A stretch of 64,000 bases of DNA from Paenibacillus senegalensis JC66 (GCF_000285515.1 NZ_HE610960.1:318826-382825), one strand, 5' to 3'; shown: positions 34,996-44,607, counted from the first letter of the stretch. Numbers and translations: made by a program. The notes: a model not told the origin generated them from the sequence alone.

Positions 34996-36073
34996 TATAC
35001 ATTCTCCTTTCCGCCAGCAAGGGAACCAAATTATCGAAAATATGCGTATCGTTGTTGTTCATATACCCGCCATAGCTTTTCCGGTTAAAGGGGGACAGCG
35101 ACTGCAGCCGCACCATCCGGTCATACAGTTCCCTGGCAAAATCAGCCTCGCCCTGCTCGAGCGCGATCCACACCGCTAAGCCATATACGGCAGGGGATTC
35201 GTAGGCAACGGTTGGAAGCTCTGTCTCAGCGTCATAGCGGCCATACAACAACCCGCGCTGCTGAAATTGCTCTTTAATGAAAGTCCATAAGGGCTCCGCA
35301 TCCATTCCTAGCTGTGCGCGATGGTAGGCGATGTACAGCTGATCGATCAAATTGATTTCATCGGCGTACCGGTATTCCTTCTGAAGAGCGTCATGGTATA
35401 CCGGAAAGAAACGTCCGCGCACCGGAAGCTGCCGCAAAAAATCCATTGCTTCGCGGTATTGCTCTTCCGCTATAACACTATGCTCTGTCATCTGCCGAAG
35501 CGCATTCAAATTGAAGTAAGAAAGCGTCAGGCCCGGGCTTGTCCAATTGTGCTCGATGTCATAGAAATCTCTGTACGATCCGTCAACATACTGATTCTCC
35601 TGCAGAGTTCGGGCGATCCCGTTCGCTAATTGCAAATATTTTGTCTCCCCCCATCGGTCGTAAGCTGCGTACAATGCCTCTGCGGCACGCAAGTCATCTA
35701 CGAGTGCGTTAGTTGTCACTCCCGCCTCGGCTTTCCAGGCTATCCAGCCTTCGTTTAGGAAATGGCGCCGAAGCACCATCAAGTTATCGTCGAAACGCTG
35801 CTGGTTGCCGCTTTCCACCCAATAGAGCAGCCAAAGTCCAAGCGATTCGGATAATGATTGTTCTCCGCGTGCCAAATCTTGATCTGTTGATTCACCCGGG
35901 AGCAAATTCGTTTTTAACGTCCCGTTTGAGTTGATCATGTTGCGAATAATGAAGCCTTCTCCCGGGAGAGAGCTTTTATTTCCCGATATCACGAACAGAA
36001 GCAGTAAAGTTATGATTGCGGCGAAACCGGCTGTACCATACCCTGCCACCTTCATCCCATACCCCCGTTTCAT
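34976..36073 (-). CDS. ydaJ: Glycoside hydrolase family 8-like exported protein (YdaJ-like)
   Basis: 365-residue protein with an N-terminal membrane anchor (AAIITLLLLFVISG) and an all-helical (alpha/alpha)6 toroid. Features resembling GH8 enzymes such as BcsZ are ESLGLWLLYWVESG near residue 75 (position of the acid) and TTNALVDDLRAAEAL near 125 (position of the base). The C-terminal YMNNNDTHIFDNLVPLL is probably substrate cleft. It heads the ydaJKLM-like unit. A perfect CGACGGC-A-GCCGTCG hairpin lies immediately upstream of the start. Overlaps the next gene by 20 bases. Confidence 0.78.
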   Translation of the reverse strand: MKRGYGMKVAGYGTAGFAAIITLLLLFVISGNKSSLPGEGFIIRNMINSNGTLKTNLLPGESTDQDLARGEQSLSESLGLWLLYWVESGNQQRFDDNLMVLRRHFLNEGWIAWKAEAGVTTNALVDDLRAAEALYAAYDRWGETKYLQLANGIARTLQENQYVDGSYRDFYDIEHNWTSPGLTLSYFNLNALRQMTEHSVIAEEQYREAMDFLRQLPVRGRFFPVYHDALQKEYRYADEINLIDQLYIAYHRAQLGMDAEPLWTFIKEQFQQRGLLYGRYDAETELPTVAYESPAVYGLAVWIALEQGEADFARELYDRMVRLQSLSPFNRKSYGGYMNNNDTHIFDNLVPLLAERRMYNEGLLR

Positions 36074-36189
36074 ACCGACGGCAGCCGTCGAATGTTCACG
36101 TCAGATTACGCTTCAATCTTAACGTGGACCGCGCCGCTCAACAATCCATAGTTATTGCTAAACGAGGAAAAACGAGGCTTTTCTGCATG

Positions 36190-36227
36190 AAAAAAACCAG
36201 CCTCAGATCGTTATAATCCAAGGCTGG
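36190..36227 (-). terminator. Intrinsic terminator of importer operon ending at 36335
   Basis: On the minus strand CCAGCCT (36227-36221) pairs with AGGCTGG (36203-36197) across a 17-base loop and is followed by TTTTTTT. Located about 110 bases after the ATPase stop. Confidence 0.75.
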
Positions 36228-36334
36228 GTTTAGTGAATAAATCAAATATGATCCAGATTTCAACGGTTTTCCGTGTCTATAATGTGTTGCCGCTTGTGGA
36301 TGAAATTCATTCGCTCAGGAAAAATATGTCAATT

Positions 36335-37162
36335 TTACAGTCCTGTCGCTTTCGGATCCCTGGCTACACTTAGAGGAATAAAATACGGCCTGCCACCTTC
36401 AGGGTCCTCCACTACTCGTGCATGGATACCAAATACCGTTTCGAGCATGGAAGCCGTCATCACCGTTTCCGGGCGGCCATCGCCGGCAACCCGTCCCTGC
36501 TGCAGAACAATCATGCGGTCAGCAAGTTGCGCCGCCTGGTTGAGGTCATGAAGCACGATGATGACGGTCATGCCCTCCTCATGATTCAACCGCTGGACCA
36601 GCTCCATAATCTCCAATTGGTGCCGGATGTCCAGATACGTTGTCGGTTCGTCCAGCAGCAGGACAGATGTGGACTGGGCGAGGGCAAGGGCAATCCAGGC
36701 GCGCTGCCTCTCCCCTCCGGATAAGGAGTCCAGCAGCCGGTTCCGGTAATCGGACATTCCCGTAAGCGCAAGGGCCCGGTCAATAGCGGCATGATCCTGC
36801 TTTCTTAACATTTTTAACGGTCCTGCATGGGGATAGCGGCCCTGCTCGACAAGCTCGTGCACCGTAAGGCTGCTTGGCACATCGGGAGATTGCGGCAGAA
36901 TCGCCATTCGCCGCGCTACCTCGGAAGAAGAGAGCGTGGCAATCGCTCTTCCGTCCAAATACACGTTTCCTTGATCAGGTTTTAACAACCTGGCAAACGC
37001 CTTTAGCAGGGTCGATTTTCCCGATCCGTTCGTTCCCACAAGCGCTGTAATTTGCCCTGTATGAATCGACAAATTCATATCCGGTAAAATAACCGCGGCA
37101 TCATAGCATAATTGCAGATTTTTTGCTTCCAATACGACATTCGCCTGCTGACTCATCTCCAT
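36335..37162 (-). CDS. FecE-type ABC importer ATPase, Zur-controlled cluster
   Basis: 275-residue ATPase. Walker A GTNGSGKST is near residue 40, Q-loop LPQSPD, signature LSGGERQRAW near 145, Walker B LLLDEPTTYLD near 165 and histidine switch in VLHDLNQAAQLA. It is the last gene of the cluster whose first gene has a Zur box in front, so the importer is likely for a zinc chelate (zincophore), not iron. GGGGAAAGG precedes the first ATG; a second ATG two codons on is possible. Confidence 0.9.
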   Translation of the reverse strand: MEMSQQANVVLEAKNLQLCYDAAVILPDMNLSIHTGQITALVGTNGSGKSTLLKAFARLLKPDQGNVYLDGRAIATLSSSEVARRMAILPQSPDVPSSLTVHELVEQGRYPHAGPLKMLRKQDHAAIDRALALTGMSDYRNRLLDSLSGGERQRAWIALALAQSTSVLLLDEPTTYLDIRHQLEIMELVQRLNHEEGMTVIIVLHDLNQAAQLADRMIVLQQGRVAGDGRPETVMTASMLETVFGIHARVVEDPEGGRPYFIPLSVARDPKATGL

Positions 37163-37188
37163 CTATCCTTTCCCCTACCTGATTGGTT

Positions 37189-38232
37189 TCATCTCTTGAT
37201 ATGCTTGCGGGCCAAATATAGAAAGAACGGTGCGCCGATAAAAGCTGTCACCGCACCGACCGGCAAAGAGGCAGGACGGCCGCCCTCGAACAGCGGAATC
37301 GATAGCCCTTGTGAAAGAATATCCGAGCCAACAAGGATCCAGGCAGCAACAAGCGCACTAAACGGGAAAAGTCTTCTGGCATCCTGTCCAACGATTTGTC
37401 TCGCAATATGCGGACCCATCAAGCCGATAAAGCCAACAGCTCCAACAATGGACACCGCTCCAGCTGTTAACAGAGCGGCAATGAGAAGCAGTCCGGCTCT
37501 CGCCGGGCGGACAGGCACCCCGATTCCCCGGGCAATCCCGTCACCGAGCTGCAGCGCATTGGCCAGTCCTGCACTCATTAAACCGACCGGAACCATAATA
37601 AGAAACCATGGCCATAGGATATTCCAATGGACCCACACCCTCCCGTTTAACGAGCCGATTGTCCATAGCAGAATACTGCCGATCGCCTCCGAGTGCCGCA
37701 GCAGGATTAAGGAAGTACAAGCAGACAGAAATGCGGATACCAAAAGACCGATGATAGCAAACCGCAAGGCATCTCCTCTACGGCTCCAGCCAAGCAGATA
37801 AATAACCGTTACGGAAAGGATTCCGCCTGCCAAAGCAAATAGAGGAGTCTGGACAGTTAAGTTAGCGGAACCGCCGATATAAGTGATAAAGACGACCAGC
37901 ATCAAAACGCTGCCTGCGGATACACCAAGCAGCCCCGGTTCCGCCAGCGGATTGCGCGTAACGGATTGCAGAATTGCTCCGGCAAGTCCGAGCATAGCCC
38001 CCGCCACAAGCGCAATCAAAGTTCGCGGCAATCTAAGCTCCCATACAATCTGCCGATGAAACGGTTCGACTTGATTGTTCAGCAAGGCCATGACTACTTC
38101 ACGCGGTGACAGGGAAACTTGGCCCAATGCGATGTGTAAAATAAAAAATACGGTAAGTCCCAGTAAAAAAAACAGCCCCCAAATCCGAAAGCGCCGAGTG
38201 TACGGAGCGTCCATTGTGCTGCGATCCATCAT
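37189..38232 (-). CDS. FecCD permease 2 of Zur-controlled importer
   Basis: 347-residue membrane subunit. ATG at 38232 overlaps the preceding stop as ATGA, the reason for choosing it over upstream frames. Family signature ILQSVTRNPLAEPGLLGV, about nine membrane segments, and coupling segment GFIGLMGPHIARQIVG. It pairs with the preceding permease. Confidence 0.92.
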   Translation of the reverse strand: MMDRSTMDAPYTRRFRIWGLFFLLGLTVFFILHIALGQVSLSPREVVMALLNNQVEPFHRQIVWELRLPRTLIALVAGAMLGLAGAILQSVTRNPLAEPGLLGVSAGSVLMLVVFITYIGGSANLTVQTPLFALAGGILSVTVIYLLGWSRRGDALRFAIIGLLVSAFLSACTSLILLRHSEAIGSILLWTIGSLNGRVWVHWNILWPWFLIMVPVGLMSAGLANALQLGDGIARGIGVPVRPARAGLLLIAALLTAGAVSIVGAVGFIGLMGPHIARQIVGQDARRLFPFSALVAAWILVGSDILSQGLSIPLFEGGRPASLPVGAVTAFIGAPFFLYLARKHIKR

Positions 38233-39260
38233 TGCGCCCCTCGCCTCCTCATGACAAACATCAGGATGAGAACAGGCACCCCGACAAGCGTTGTCCATAA
38301 GCCAACCGGTACCTCCCGGGGAGTGAATACGGTTTTGGCGAACAAATCAGCGGTCACGAGCAATACCGCCCCAACCGCCGCGGAACAAGGGAGGACCCAT
38401 CTGGCATCTTCCGTTCTTAAAATGGCTCTTGTCAAATAGGGAGCAAGCAGGGCAATATAGCCAATTGGACCGCACTGGGCGACAACAGCTGCTACCATGA
38501 CTGCACTTGCAGCCAGCAGGAGCAGGCGAAGCCGAGCGACATTCTGCCCGAGCGCTTCGGCCTGTTCGTCTCCAAGGCGCAGCAAGTTCAGCGGTTTAAT
38601 AAACAGCATTGCGGCGGGGATGCCGATCACGGCCCACGGAAGCAAATATTCAACATGATCCCAATGGCGACCCGCCAGGCTGCCCATCAAGTACCTGTAC
38701 AGCAGATTGATATCATTCTGCGTTCCCATTGTAATCAACCATACAATCATTCCGTTCAGCATCGCGGTCACGGCTGTCCCCATTAAAATAATACTTGCGC
38801 TTTCGCTTCTTCCATATACGGAAGCAAGCACGATCGCTCCCCCGGCTAGTCCGCCTACCAGCCCCAGCAGCGGATGCAAGCCGTAAGGAACTGGCAAGTG
38901 GAACACCGTAATCACCGCGATGACCAGGGCGCTCCCAGCAGATACGCCAAGCAGATCAGGGCTAGCCAACGGATTTCGCAGACCGGTTTGCATCAATACT
39001 CCCGAAATGCCAAGCATAGCGCCGGATAGCGCTCCGAGTACGAAACGCGGCAGCCGCAGCTCCAGAACAGAAGTTACGGCAAGCTCGGAGCCGCTGCGGG
39101 ACAATAAAATATCGGCTAGCTCCTTCGAGCTTACAACCGGATAGCCAAGCTTTAAGGCCAAGAAGCCGGCGGCAGCGCCGGTGAAGACCAGAAGCAGAAC
39201 GAGGACGAGCGTCCGGCCCGTCCTTGTCGTTCTGGTATTGGTTCGGATTATTTCTCCCAC
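38229..39260 (-). CDS. FecCD permease 1 of Zur-controlled importer
   Basis: 343-residue membrane subunit with a GTG start overlapping the binding-protein stop by one base (TAGTG). It has the signature LMQTGLRNPLASPDLLGV and coupling segment GYIALLAPYLTRAILR. The glycine-to-tyrosine change in this segment and the histidine lost from the usual PH are unusual and may suit its ATPase. Confidence 0.9.
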   Translation of the reverse strand: MGEIIRTNTRTTRTGRTLVLVLLLVFTGAAAGFLALKLGYPVVSSKELADILLSRSGSELAVTSVLELRLPRFVLGALSGAMLGISGVLMQTGLRNPLASPDLLGVSAGSALVIAVITVFHLPVPYGLHPLLGLVGGLAGGAIVLASVYGRSESASIILMGTAVTAMLNGMIVWLITMGTQNDINLLYRYLMGSLAGRHWDHVEYLLPWAVIGIPAAMLFIKPLNLLRLGDEQAEALGQNVARLRLLLLAASAVMVAAVVAQCGPIGYIALLAPYLTRAILRTEDARWVLPCSAAVGAVLLVTADLFAKTVFTPREVPVGLWTTLVGVPVLILMFVMRRRGAQ

Positions 39261-40354
39261 TACTGCTCAGACCCCTTAAAGGTATCGGGATATAAGGTGC
39301 TCATCGCTTCATCCATCACGATACTGAGTGACCGCGTGCCTCTTCCGTTCGCCCAGATCGCCGTTCTGACCTCCGTAATTTGGCTGTCTTGAACCGCCTT
39401 TAGCTTGCCCCAGAGCGGGTTAGCCGCAAATTGTTCGGACAGCGGCGGGGAGTCGGGACTAAAGCTAAATGTCTCAATAAAAATATGATCGGGATCGGTT
39501 TCCAGCACCTTCTCCAGTGAGTAGGCCATCCCTCCTGCCTGGTGGCCTCCGTCCTCCGCCGGTGCCGGCCACGGATATGGAGTGAGTTCCGCCAGCAAAG
39601 AACCGACCAGGGATCCTTCCGTATCGATTCCGAAGTTGACATCAGCACCATAAAGAATTAAAGCACTTCGATTGTTCGGGGAGTTCTCTTTGTAATGATC
39701 AATCTTGTCCAGAAATGCTTTTTTAGCTGCTGCAGCAGCATCCTCTTTTCCGGTCCATTCCCCCATCATCTCGAGAAAAGCGACCGAGTCCTCGTATGTC
39801 TTCAATTCGGCAATATACAATGGAGCGATACTTTTCAGCCCGTCTCTTAACATATCATGCGTGCCTTTGAGCCCTATGACCACATCAGGATTTGCCTGTG
39901 CGATATCCTCCAGGCTAGGCTCCATAAAGCCTCCCCCGATTTGTACAAAAGAAGACGGACTGTCTCCGAAAAACTCGGGTTGAAAAGCAATACTGTCCGG
40001 TACGACGGCGACCGGTGCCAGTCCGAGCTCTGCCAAGCTGTCTACGCAGATTTCAGTCAAACAAGCGACACGCTCCACCGTAGCGGGCAATTCCAGTAAA
40101 GCTCCGGTGCTATCTGTCGCGTTTATCCCGCTCTCCTCCGGATTAGCTGCAGAAGAATTGCCATTGGAATCCCCCCCAGCCTGTGACGGATCGGCAGACT
40201 TGTCCACCTCACCTGCAGGAGACTCGTTTGCAGGTGTTGGTGATGGCGATGGCGGATCTCCTCCATCGGCGGCTTTCCCGCATCCTGCCATTAGCAGCAA
40301 GACCAGCGCCGCTCCAAGCCATTTGATTTTGTAATTTGTCCTTACCCTTTTCAC
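39260..40354 (-). CDS. FecB-type metal-chelate-binding lipoprotein, Zur-controlled
   Basis: 364-residue surface receptor, first gene of the importer operon. Signal peptide with lipobox MAGC (Cys near residue 25), then a long Ser/Pro/Asp/Gly linker to about residue 75 and a helical-backbone fold (ERVACLTEICVDSLAELGL, QANPDVVIGLKGTH, VRTAIWANGRGTRS). The end motif resembles siderophore receptors. A Zur box (40413-40427) lies about 60 bases upstream, so zinc shortage should induce it. Candidate ligands are opine-type or other zincophores. Confidence 0.87.
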   Translation of the reverse strand: MKRVRTNYKIKWLGAALVLLLMAGCGKAADGGDPPSPSPTPANESPAGEVDKSADPSQAGGDSNGNSSAANPEESGINATDSTGALLELPATVERVACLTEICVDSLAELGLAPVAVVPDSIAFQPEFFGDSPSSFVQIGGGFMEPSLEDIAQANPDVVIGLKGTHDMLRDGLKSIAPLYIAELKTYEDSVAFLEMMGEWTGKEDAAAAAKKAFLDKIDHYKENSPNNRSALILYGADVNFGIDTEGSLVGSLLAELTPYPWPAPAEDGGHQAGGMAYSLEKVLETDPDHIFIETFSFSPDSPPLSEQFAANPLWGKLKAVQDSQITEVRTAIWANGRGTRSLSIVMDEAMSTLYPDTFKGSEQ

Positions 40355-40412
40355 GTCTCTACCTCCAACTAAACAATTCTATGATTTCTACTGCTATTCT
40401 ATTTTATTATAA

Positions 40413-40427
40413 TCGTAAAAATTACTC
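40413..40427. promoter_or_regulatory. Zur box before importer operon 36335-40354
   Basis: TCGTAAAAATTACTC, near-palindromic (consensus TCGTAATnATTACGA). It lies upstream of the binding-protein gene and three bases from the end of the next gene. Confidence 0.7.
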
Positions 40428-40429
40428 TT

Positions 40430-40903
40430 TTAAAGTGTAATGTTTACGTTTTTTGCCGCCTGCTCCTCTTCGAGCTGGAAAGCTTCGGCGCATCGCTGCA
40501 TCAGCAGACAGAAAGAACGGTTGTGGGCGATAAAAAAGGATGAAAGATCATACCGGTTTTGCGATGGCTCCAGGGTAACCAGCAAACGATGCCTCATCCG
40601 TCGCATTGCGAAATTGACGAAACGTTCCGTTTTCTCCGAAGCGATAAACGTAATATACGCGTATAGAGAATGATCCTCAGGTTCATCCAGCACACTTACG
40701 CCAGCGCAGGAAAACTCGGTTTGAATGCCCATTCGCTTAAACATGGCGAGTACGGGAAACAGCTCAGCGTCAATTACAGCGTTCCCCAGAACCACCGTTT
40801 GCTTGGCCCGCCTTCTAGGCTTGGCCCGCTGAACCCAGCGGGCCAATTCCGACTCGCGGCGATTCCACAATGTCTCGGAATGGCGACTAATTATCTCCTC
40901 CAC
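40430..40903 (-). CDS. Hypothetical protein in zinc-response unit
   Basis: 157-residue soluble protein I do not recognise. Basic N-terminal helix (RRESELARWVQRAKPRRRAK), then IDAELFPVLAMFKRMGIQTEFSCAG, an alpha/beta region with DEPEDHSLYAYITF, and a helical C-terminus with CLLMQRCAEAFQLEEEQA. A GTG start is likely. It lies 49 bases downstream of the COG0523 gene on the same strand and so may be co-regulated by Zur. Confidence 0.72.
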   Translation of the reverse strand: MEEIISRHSETLWNRRESELARWVQRAKPRRRAKQTVVLGNAVIDAELFPVLAMFKRMGIQTEFSCAGVSVLDEPEDHSLYAYITFIASEKTERFVNFAMRRMRHRLLVTLEPSQNRYDLSSFFIAHNRSFCLLMQRCAEAFQLEEEQAAKNVNITL

Positions 40904-40952
40904 TCCACTCTTCGTACTAATAAGTCAGTCTCTCCCTTCATGCTAACGCTTT

Positions 40953-42149
40953 TTAAAACTTTGGCAGCGGATCTTTAAGAGTGCGCCAGCTGCCTGCCAT
41001 TTCCCGGGGTGTTAACAGAGCTTCATCTAATGTGCTTATGATACTCTCTTTATCAAGGCCGACACCGATAAACACCAGCTTGGTCACCCGGTCTCCCCAT
41101 TCATCGTCCCAATCCGGAGATTTCGGAAAGTCACTGCCGAAGTAAGCATAGCGCTCTTCTTCAGATAACGCGGCTACCCACAACCCCGCTGGCGACAACT
41201 GCCGCGAAACGCCTGCCTGGCTGAAGGAAATGGCCATATTGTTTCTCGTAGCGATCCATAAAATTCCTTTGGAACGAACAACCTCTTTTGGCCATTTTCC
41301 GAGCCACTTCAGCAGACGCTCTGGATGGAACGGAATTTTTCGGGTGTAGACGAATGAAGTGATTCCATATTCTTCGGTTTCCGGTGTATGCTGTTCTTTT
41401 TTCAGCTCTTGAATCCATCCCGCGGATTGGCTAGCGGCTTCAAAGTCAAACCTATGCGTATTCAAAATCTCTCGCGGATTCACCTTGCCATGACTCGTAC
41501 GGATGATTTTGGCCCGTGGCTGCAGTCCTTTTAAGGCCGTCTCCAGCCTGGACAGTTCAGCATCACTCACCATATCACATTTATTTATGATCAGCACATC
41601 GCAAAACTCTACCTGATCTGTTAAGAGGTGGACAATTCCTCTTGTATCTCCTTCCCCCGCTTCCTGATTTCGGTCTTTTAACAGTTCCCTGCTATTGTAA
41701 TCCTGCCAAAAGTGATAGGCATCGACAACGGTTACCATACAATCCAGCCGGGTCAGCTTGGACAGATCGATCCCTTGCTCCTCATCGACATAGGTAAAGG
41801 TTTGGGCTACTGGCAAAGGTTCGCCTATCCCGGTCGATTCGATCAAGATATAATCAAATCGTTTTTCTTTCGCCAGCCTTTCAACCTCCTGAAGCAAATC
41901 GTCCCGGAGCGTACAGCAAATACAGCCATTGGACAGCTCCACCAGCTTTTCTTCCGTCCGACTCAAACCTCCGCCATCCCGAACCAATCCCGCATCAATA
42001 TTGACCTCGCTCAGATCGTTGACAATAACCGCCACCTTCATCCCTTCACGATTGTTCAGGACATGGTTCAAAATTGTCGTTTTCCCTGCACCCAGATAAC
42101 CGCTCAGTACAGTTACCGGAACCTTGCCGTCCTCAGCCAGCACGCTCAT
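40953..42149 (-). CDS. Zinc metallochaperone GTPase, ZagA/YciC-like (COG0523), copy 1
   Basis: 398-residue G3E-family GTPase that delivers zinc to client proteins during zinc starvation; B. subtilis ZagA (YciC) is of the same size and delivers zinc to FolE. Walker [10 protein letters not shown] at residues 17-25, metal-binding CICC at 76-79, ESTGIGEP switch and NKCD base recognition near 190. The C-terminal CobW_C domain follows. It lies 23 bases after the dCTP deaminase gene and is read from the same Zur-controlled promoter. Confidence 0.92.
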   Translation of the reverse strand: MSVLAEDGKVPVTVLSGYLGAGKTTILNHVLNNREGMKVAVIVNDLSEVNIDAGLVRDGGGLSRTEEKLVELSNGCICCTLRDDLLQEVERLAKEKRFDYILIESTGIGEPLPVAQTFTYVDEEQGIDLSKLTRLDCMVTVVDAYHFWQDYNSRELLKDRNQEAGEGDTRGIVHLLTDQVEFCDVLIINKCDMVSDAELSRLETALKGLQPRAKIIRTSHGKVNPREILNTHRFDFEAASQSAGWIQELKKEQHTPETEEYGITSFVYTRKIPFHPERLLKWLGKWPKEVVRSKGILWIATRNNMAISFSQAGVSRQLSPAGLWVAALSEEERYAYFGSDFPKSPDWDDEWGDRVTKLVFIGVGLDKESIISTLDEALLTPREMAGSWRTLKDPLPKF

Positions 42150-42172
42150 GCTTTCTTCAACTCCCGTTATAT

Positions 42173-42703
42173 TTATTGGCTATCCAAATGAATTCGGCTG
42201 CCTACTGCATTCCGCTGCCCCTGGTATTTTCCGCTGTAATGATGTGCCGCTCTGCGATCCATTTGGGCAAACACGAGCTGGCATATTCTGCGGCCTGCTG
42301 ACAGCTTAATCGGCAGCCGGCTGGCATTGAACAGCTCCAATGTGATCTGCCCTTCAAATCCCGGGTCCACCCACCCTGCATTTTGAATGAACAACCCCAT
42401 TCGTCCAATCGAGCTTCGACCTTCCACAAAAGCGGTCACATCCCCCGGCAGACGGATCGTCTCTACAGTAGTCGCCAGCAAAAAGGACTGCGGAGGAATA
42501 ACGACTTCCCCGGTTTCGAACGCTTCATAGTCAGGCTCGCTGTCAAGCGCCATGATATCGGACAAGTATTCATTCACCTTCAGAAAATGCGTCCCCAAGC
42601 GCAAATCTACGGATGCCGGCTGGATCTGAACCTCGGTTAGCGGCTCAATGATCAGTCTCTGCTGCCGGATCCATTCCCGAATCGTCCGGTCTGATAAAAT
42701 CAT
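42173..42703 (-). CDS. dcd: dCTP deaminase (zinc-independent) in Zur unit
   Basis: 176-residue enzyme converting dCTP to dUTP plus ammonia, in the dUTPase-fold trimer family. ATG at 42703 has AAAGGAGG ten bases upstream; a TTG at 42724 lies in that site. The hallmark [14 protein letters not shown] (catalytic arginine/serine region) and [15 protein letters not shown] (general-base glutamate) are intact. The enzyme needs no zinc, unlike dCMP or cytidine deaminases. It heads a unit with ZagA copy 1 behind a Zur box, so it may spare zinc in dUMP synthesis. The link to zinc sparing is my inference. Confidence 0.9.
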   Translation of the reverse strand: MILSDRTIREWIRQQRLIIEPLTEVQIQPASVDLRLGTHFLKVNEYLSDIMALDSEPDYEAFETGEVVIPPQSFLLATTVETIRLPGDVTAFVEGRSSIGRMGLFIQNAGWVDPGFEGQITLELFNASRLPIKLSAGRRICQLVFAQMDRRAAHHYSGKYQGQRNAVGSRIHLDSQ

Positions 42704-42810
42704 TGGTTTCTTGCCTCCTTTCAATCAAGGCTCCCCTTATAAGCAGTATCTATAACCCTTATCAACAATAAGATCAAATCAATAATAAGACCTTATTAAC
42801 AATATTTTAA

Positions 42811-42825
42811 TAGTAATTTTTACGA
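42811..42825. promoter_or_regulatory. Zur box before dcd
   Basis: TAGTAATTTTTACGA, 7-1-7 dyad with one or two mismatches, about 110 bases upstream of the dcd start and flanked by AT-rich promoter-like sequence. The surrounding gap 42704-43060 also holds a terminator at 42872-42928 and no gene. Confidence 0.72.
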
Positions 42826-42869
42826 TATATGAACGAACTGAATTTGGTCAACCGGAATGAAACACAGGC

Positions 42870-42928
42870 CCCAAAAAAACTAGTGCCTGGTTGATTTCCA
42901 TGTGGGATTTTCCGCACCAAACACTAGT
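42870..42928 (-). terminator. Intrinsic terminator of ferredoxin/COG0523 unit
   Basis: On the minus strand ACTAGTGTTTGGT pairs with ACCAGGCACTAGT (13 positions with G-U pairs) over a long loop and is followed by TTTTTTT. It lies about 130 bases after the stop of the gene ending at 43061. Confidence 0.7.
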
Positions 42929-43060
42929 AAATAGGGTTGGGTTTAAAAATATGATCGTTTCTGAAATGGCAATTGTTGCTATAGGAATAGCAGTTTGCTT
43001 TGTGCGTATTGTCAATAATTTAACGATGAAAAAGTCCGGGCGCAATCCCTGCGTTCAAAG

Positions 43061-44122
43061 TTAGAGCGCAGCTTCCAGCTTCCGCTTAAGCTCCTGCTTG
43101 GAAAATTGTTCACCGAGAAAAACAGCAACATCCTGAACGCTGCCCTGCGGTTTAATAGGCAAAATATCCAGCTGTTGATAGGCGTATTGAAACATCATCC
43201 GCTCACTGCTGTCCGCCTCCGTAAAAATACCTTTGGCCCGGTATATATTACCCGGCAGCTCGCTTATCATCTGCTCAAAGCGGGTACTGTCCAATGGGCC
43301 ATCGAAATAATGCGTATAAACCATTACGTGATCGTAAGAATGATGATGATGCGAATGATCACCGTGATGCTCGCAATGTTCATCGTGTTCGTGATGCTCA
43401 TGACCGTGTTCGTGATGCCCATGGAGTTCGCGCTGTCCATCAGTGTCATGTTGATGCTCGGAATGTCTGAAGGGTTCCTTCCTTTGAATATCCTCAAAAG
43501 AAGGCTTTTCACCCTCGAGTAACACCTGATTAAGCGTTTCTTCGCTGATTTCACAATAAACGGTCGGATATATGGAGGTGTGCGGGTTAATCTCTGCCAT
43601 TAGACGTTTCGATTCATTTAGCTCTGCTGTGCTGACAAGATCAGCTTTATTCAATAAAAGCAGCGAGGCACATCGAATTTGATCTTCTATCAGATGATAG
43701 GTTTTACCAGTCCCCTTCCGCCGCCACTCGAGGAAGTGGCCTGCATCTACAATCGAAATCATCGTTCGGATATCGATAGGCACTAGCAGGGCCGCCTCTG
43801 TCACCGCTTCAAAAATTTCCAGCGGGTTAGCAACACCTGTCGCTTCTATAAGGATCAAGTCAGGTGAAGTTTCTAAAATCAGGTTGCGAATCTCCATTCC
43901 CAAATCGCCGCGAATCGTACAGCAAATGCAGCCGCTCAGCATTTCCCGCATAGGAATCATTTCATTCACCAGCTGACCATCGAGATTGACATCTCCTACC
44001 TCATTCATAATAACAGCGGGGCGCAGCCGCCCTTTGGAGTAATATTCCAGAATCCTCGTAAGCAGCGTTGTTTTTCCGCTGCCTAGAAAACCCGATAAAA
44101 TGATCACCGGCACCTTGTCCAT
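43061..44122 (-). CDS. COG0523 GTPase with histidine-rich metal loop
   Basis: 353-residue G3E GTPase. Walker A GFLGSGKTT at about 11-19, metal motif GCICCT near 67, EATGVANP switch, NKAD near 170. Between the G domain and the CobW_C domain (about residues 225-270) lies a loop of roughly 45 residues with more than 20 histidines, alternating with Glu/Asp/Gly, likely a zinc store or delivery arm. Second gene of a unit after the ferredoxin-like protein and a Zur box. Confidence 0.9.
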   Translation of the reverse strand: MDKVPVIILSGFLGSGKTTLLTRILEYYSKGRLRPAVIMNEVGDVNLDGQLVNEMIPMREMLSGCICCTIRGDLGMEIRNLILETSPDLILIEATGVANPLEIFEAVTEAALLVPIDIRTMISIVDAGHFLEWRRKGTGKTYHLIEDQIRCASLLLLNKADLVSTAELNESKRLMAEINPHTSIYPTVYCEISEETLNQVLLEGEKPSFEDIQRKEPFRHSEHQHDTDGQRELHGHHEHGHEHHEHDEHCEHHGDHSHHHHSYDHVMVYTHYFDGPLDSTRFEQMISELPGNIYRAKGIFTEADSSERMMFQYAYQQLDILPIKPQGSVQDVAVFLGEQFSKQELKRKLEAAL

Positions 44123-44175
44123 CAATGTCTATACCCTCTCTTTCCAGCCATCTAAACCTGATATTCATACCTGCT

Positions 44176-44553
44176 CTAAAATAACGACGGCCTGCCCGCG
44201 ATCTTCTCTTTACCTGCGACGGAGCGCCCAGAAGCAATAAAGTGATGATCGAACGTATAGGCTATTTGTTCGTCCAGCCGTTTTCCCACAAGATGCTTGC
44301 GAACAATCTTCCTTCCCGATTCCGGAGAAATGTCCTTATACCATATTCCATCCGGATAGGCGATCACTACACAAGCATCCGCGCATCGCCCATTGCAGCG
44401 GGTTCTCGTAGTATGAATCCGTTTATCCGCTCCGAGCAGGGCAATTTCATCCCGGATCGCTTGGGTCACCTCTTCAGCTTGCCGCATCATACAGCTGCCG
44501 CCGTTGCATATGAGCAGATGGCAGCTGGTCTCTTGCAAATTCCATGTTGTCAT
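44176..44553 (-). CDS. Thioredoxin-like [2Fe-2S] ferredoxin-type protein
   Basis: 125-residue protein with the thioredoxin-like ferredoxin fold: HLLICNGGSCMMRQAEE at the start and TRCNGRCADACVVIAYPDGIWY at residues 51-72 provide a four-cysteine cluster set (C16, C21 and the CxxxC group). Relatives accompany COG0523 or cobalamin genes. Ribosome site GAAAGGAGA lies eight bases before the ATG. It heads the unit with the His-rich COG0523 gene; a Zur box is found 55 bases upstream. Confidence 0.8.
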   Translation of the reverse strand: MTTWNLQETSCHLLICNGGSCMMRQAEEVTQAIRDEIALLGADKRIHTTRTRCNGRCADACVVIAYPDGIWYKDISPESGRKIVRKHLVGKRLDEQIAYTFDHHFIASGRSVAGKEKIAGRPSLF

Positions 44554-44607
44554 GAATATATCTCCTTTCTGAAAATGATGAGTAATTGAATGTCGCCTAT
44601 ACTTAAT

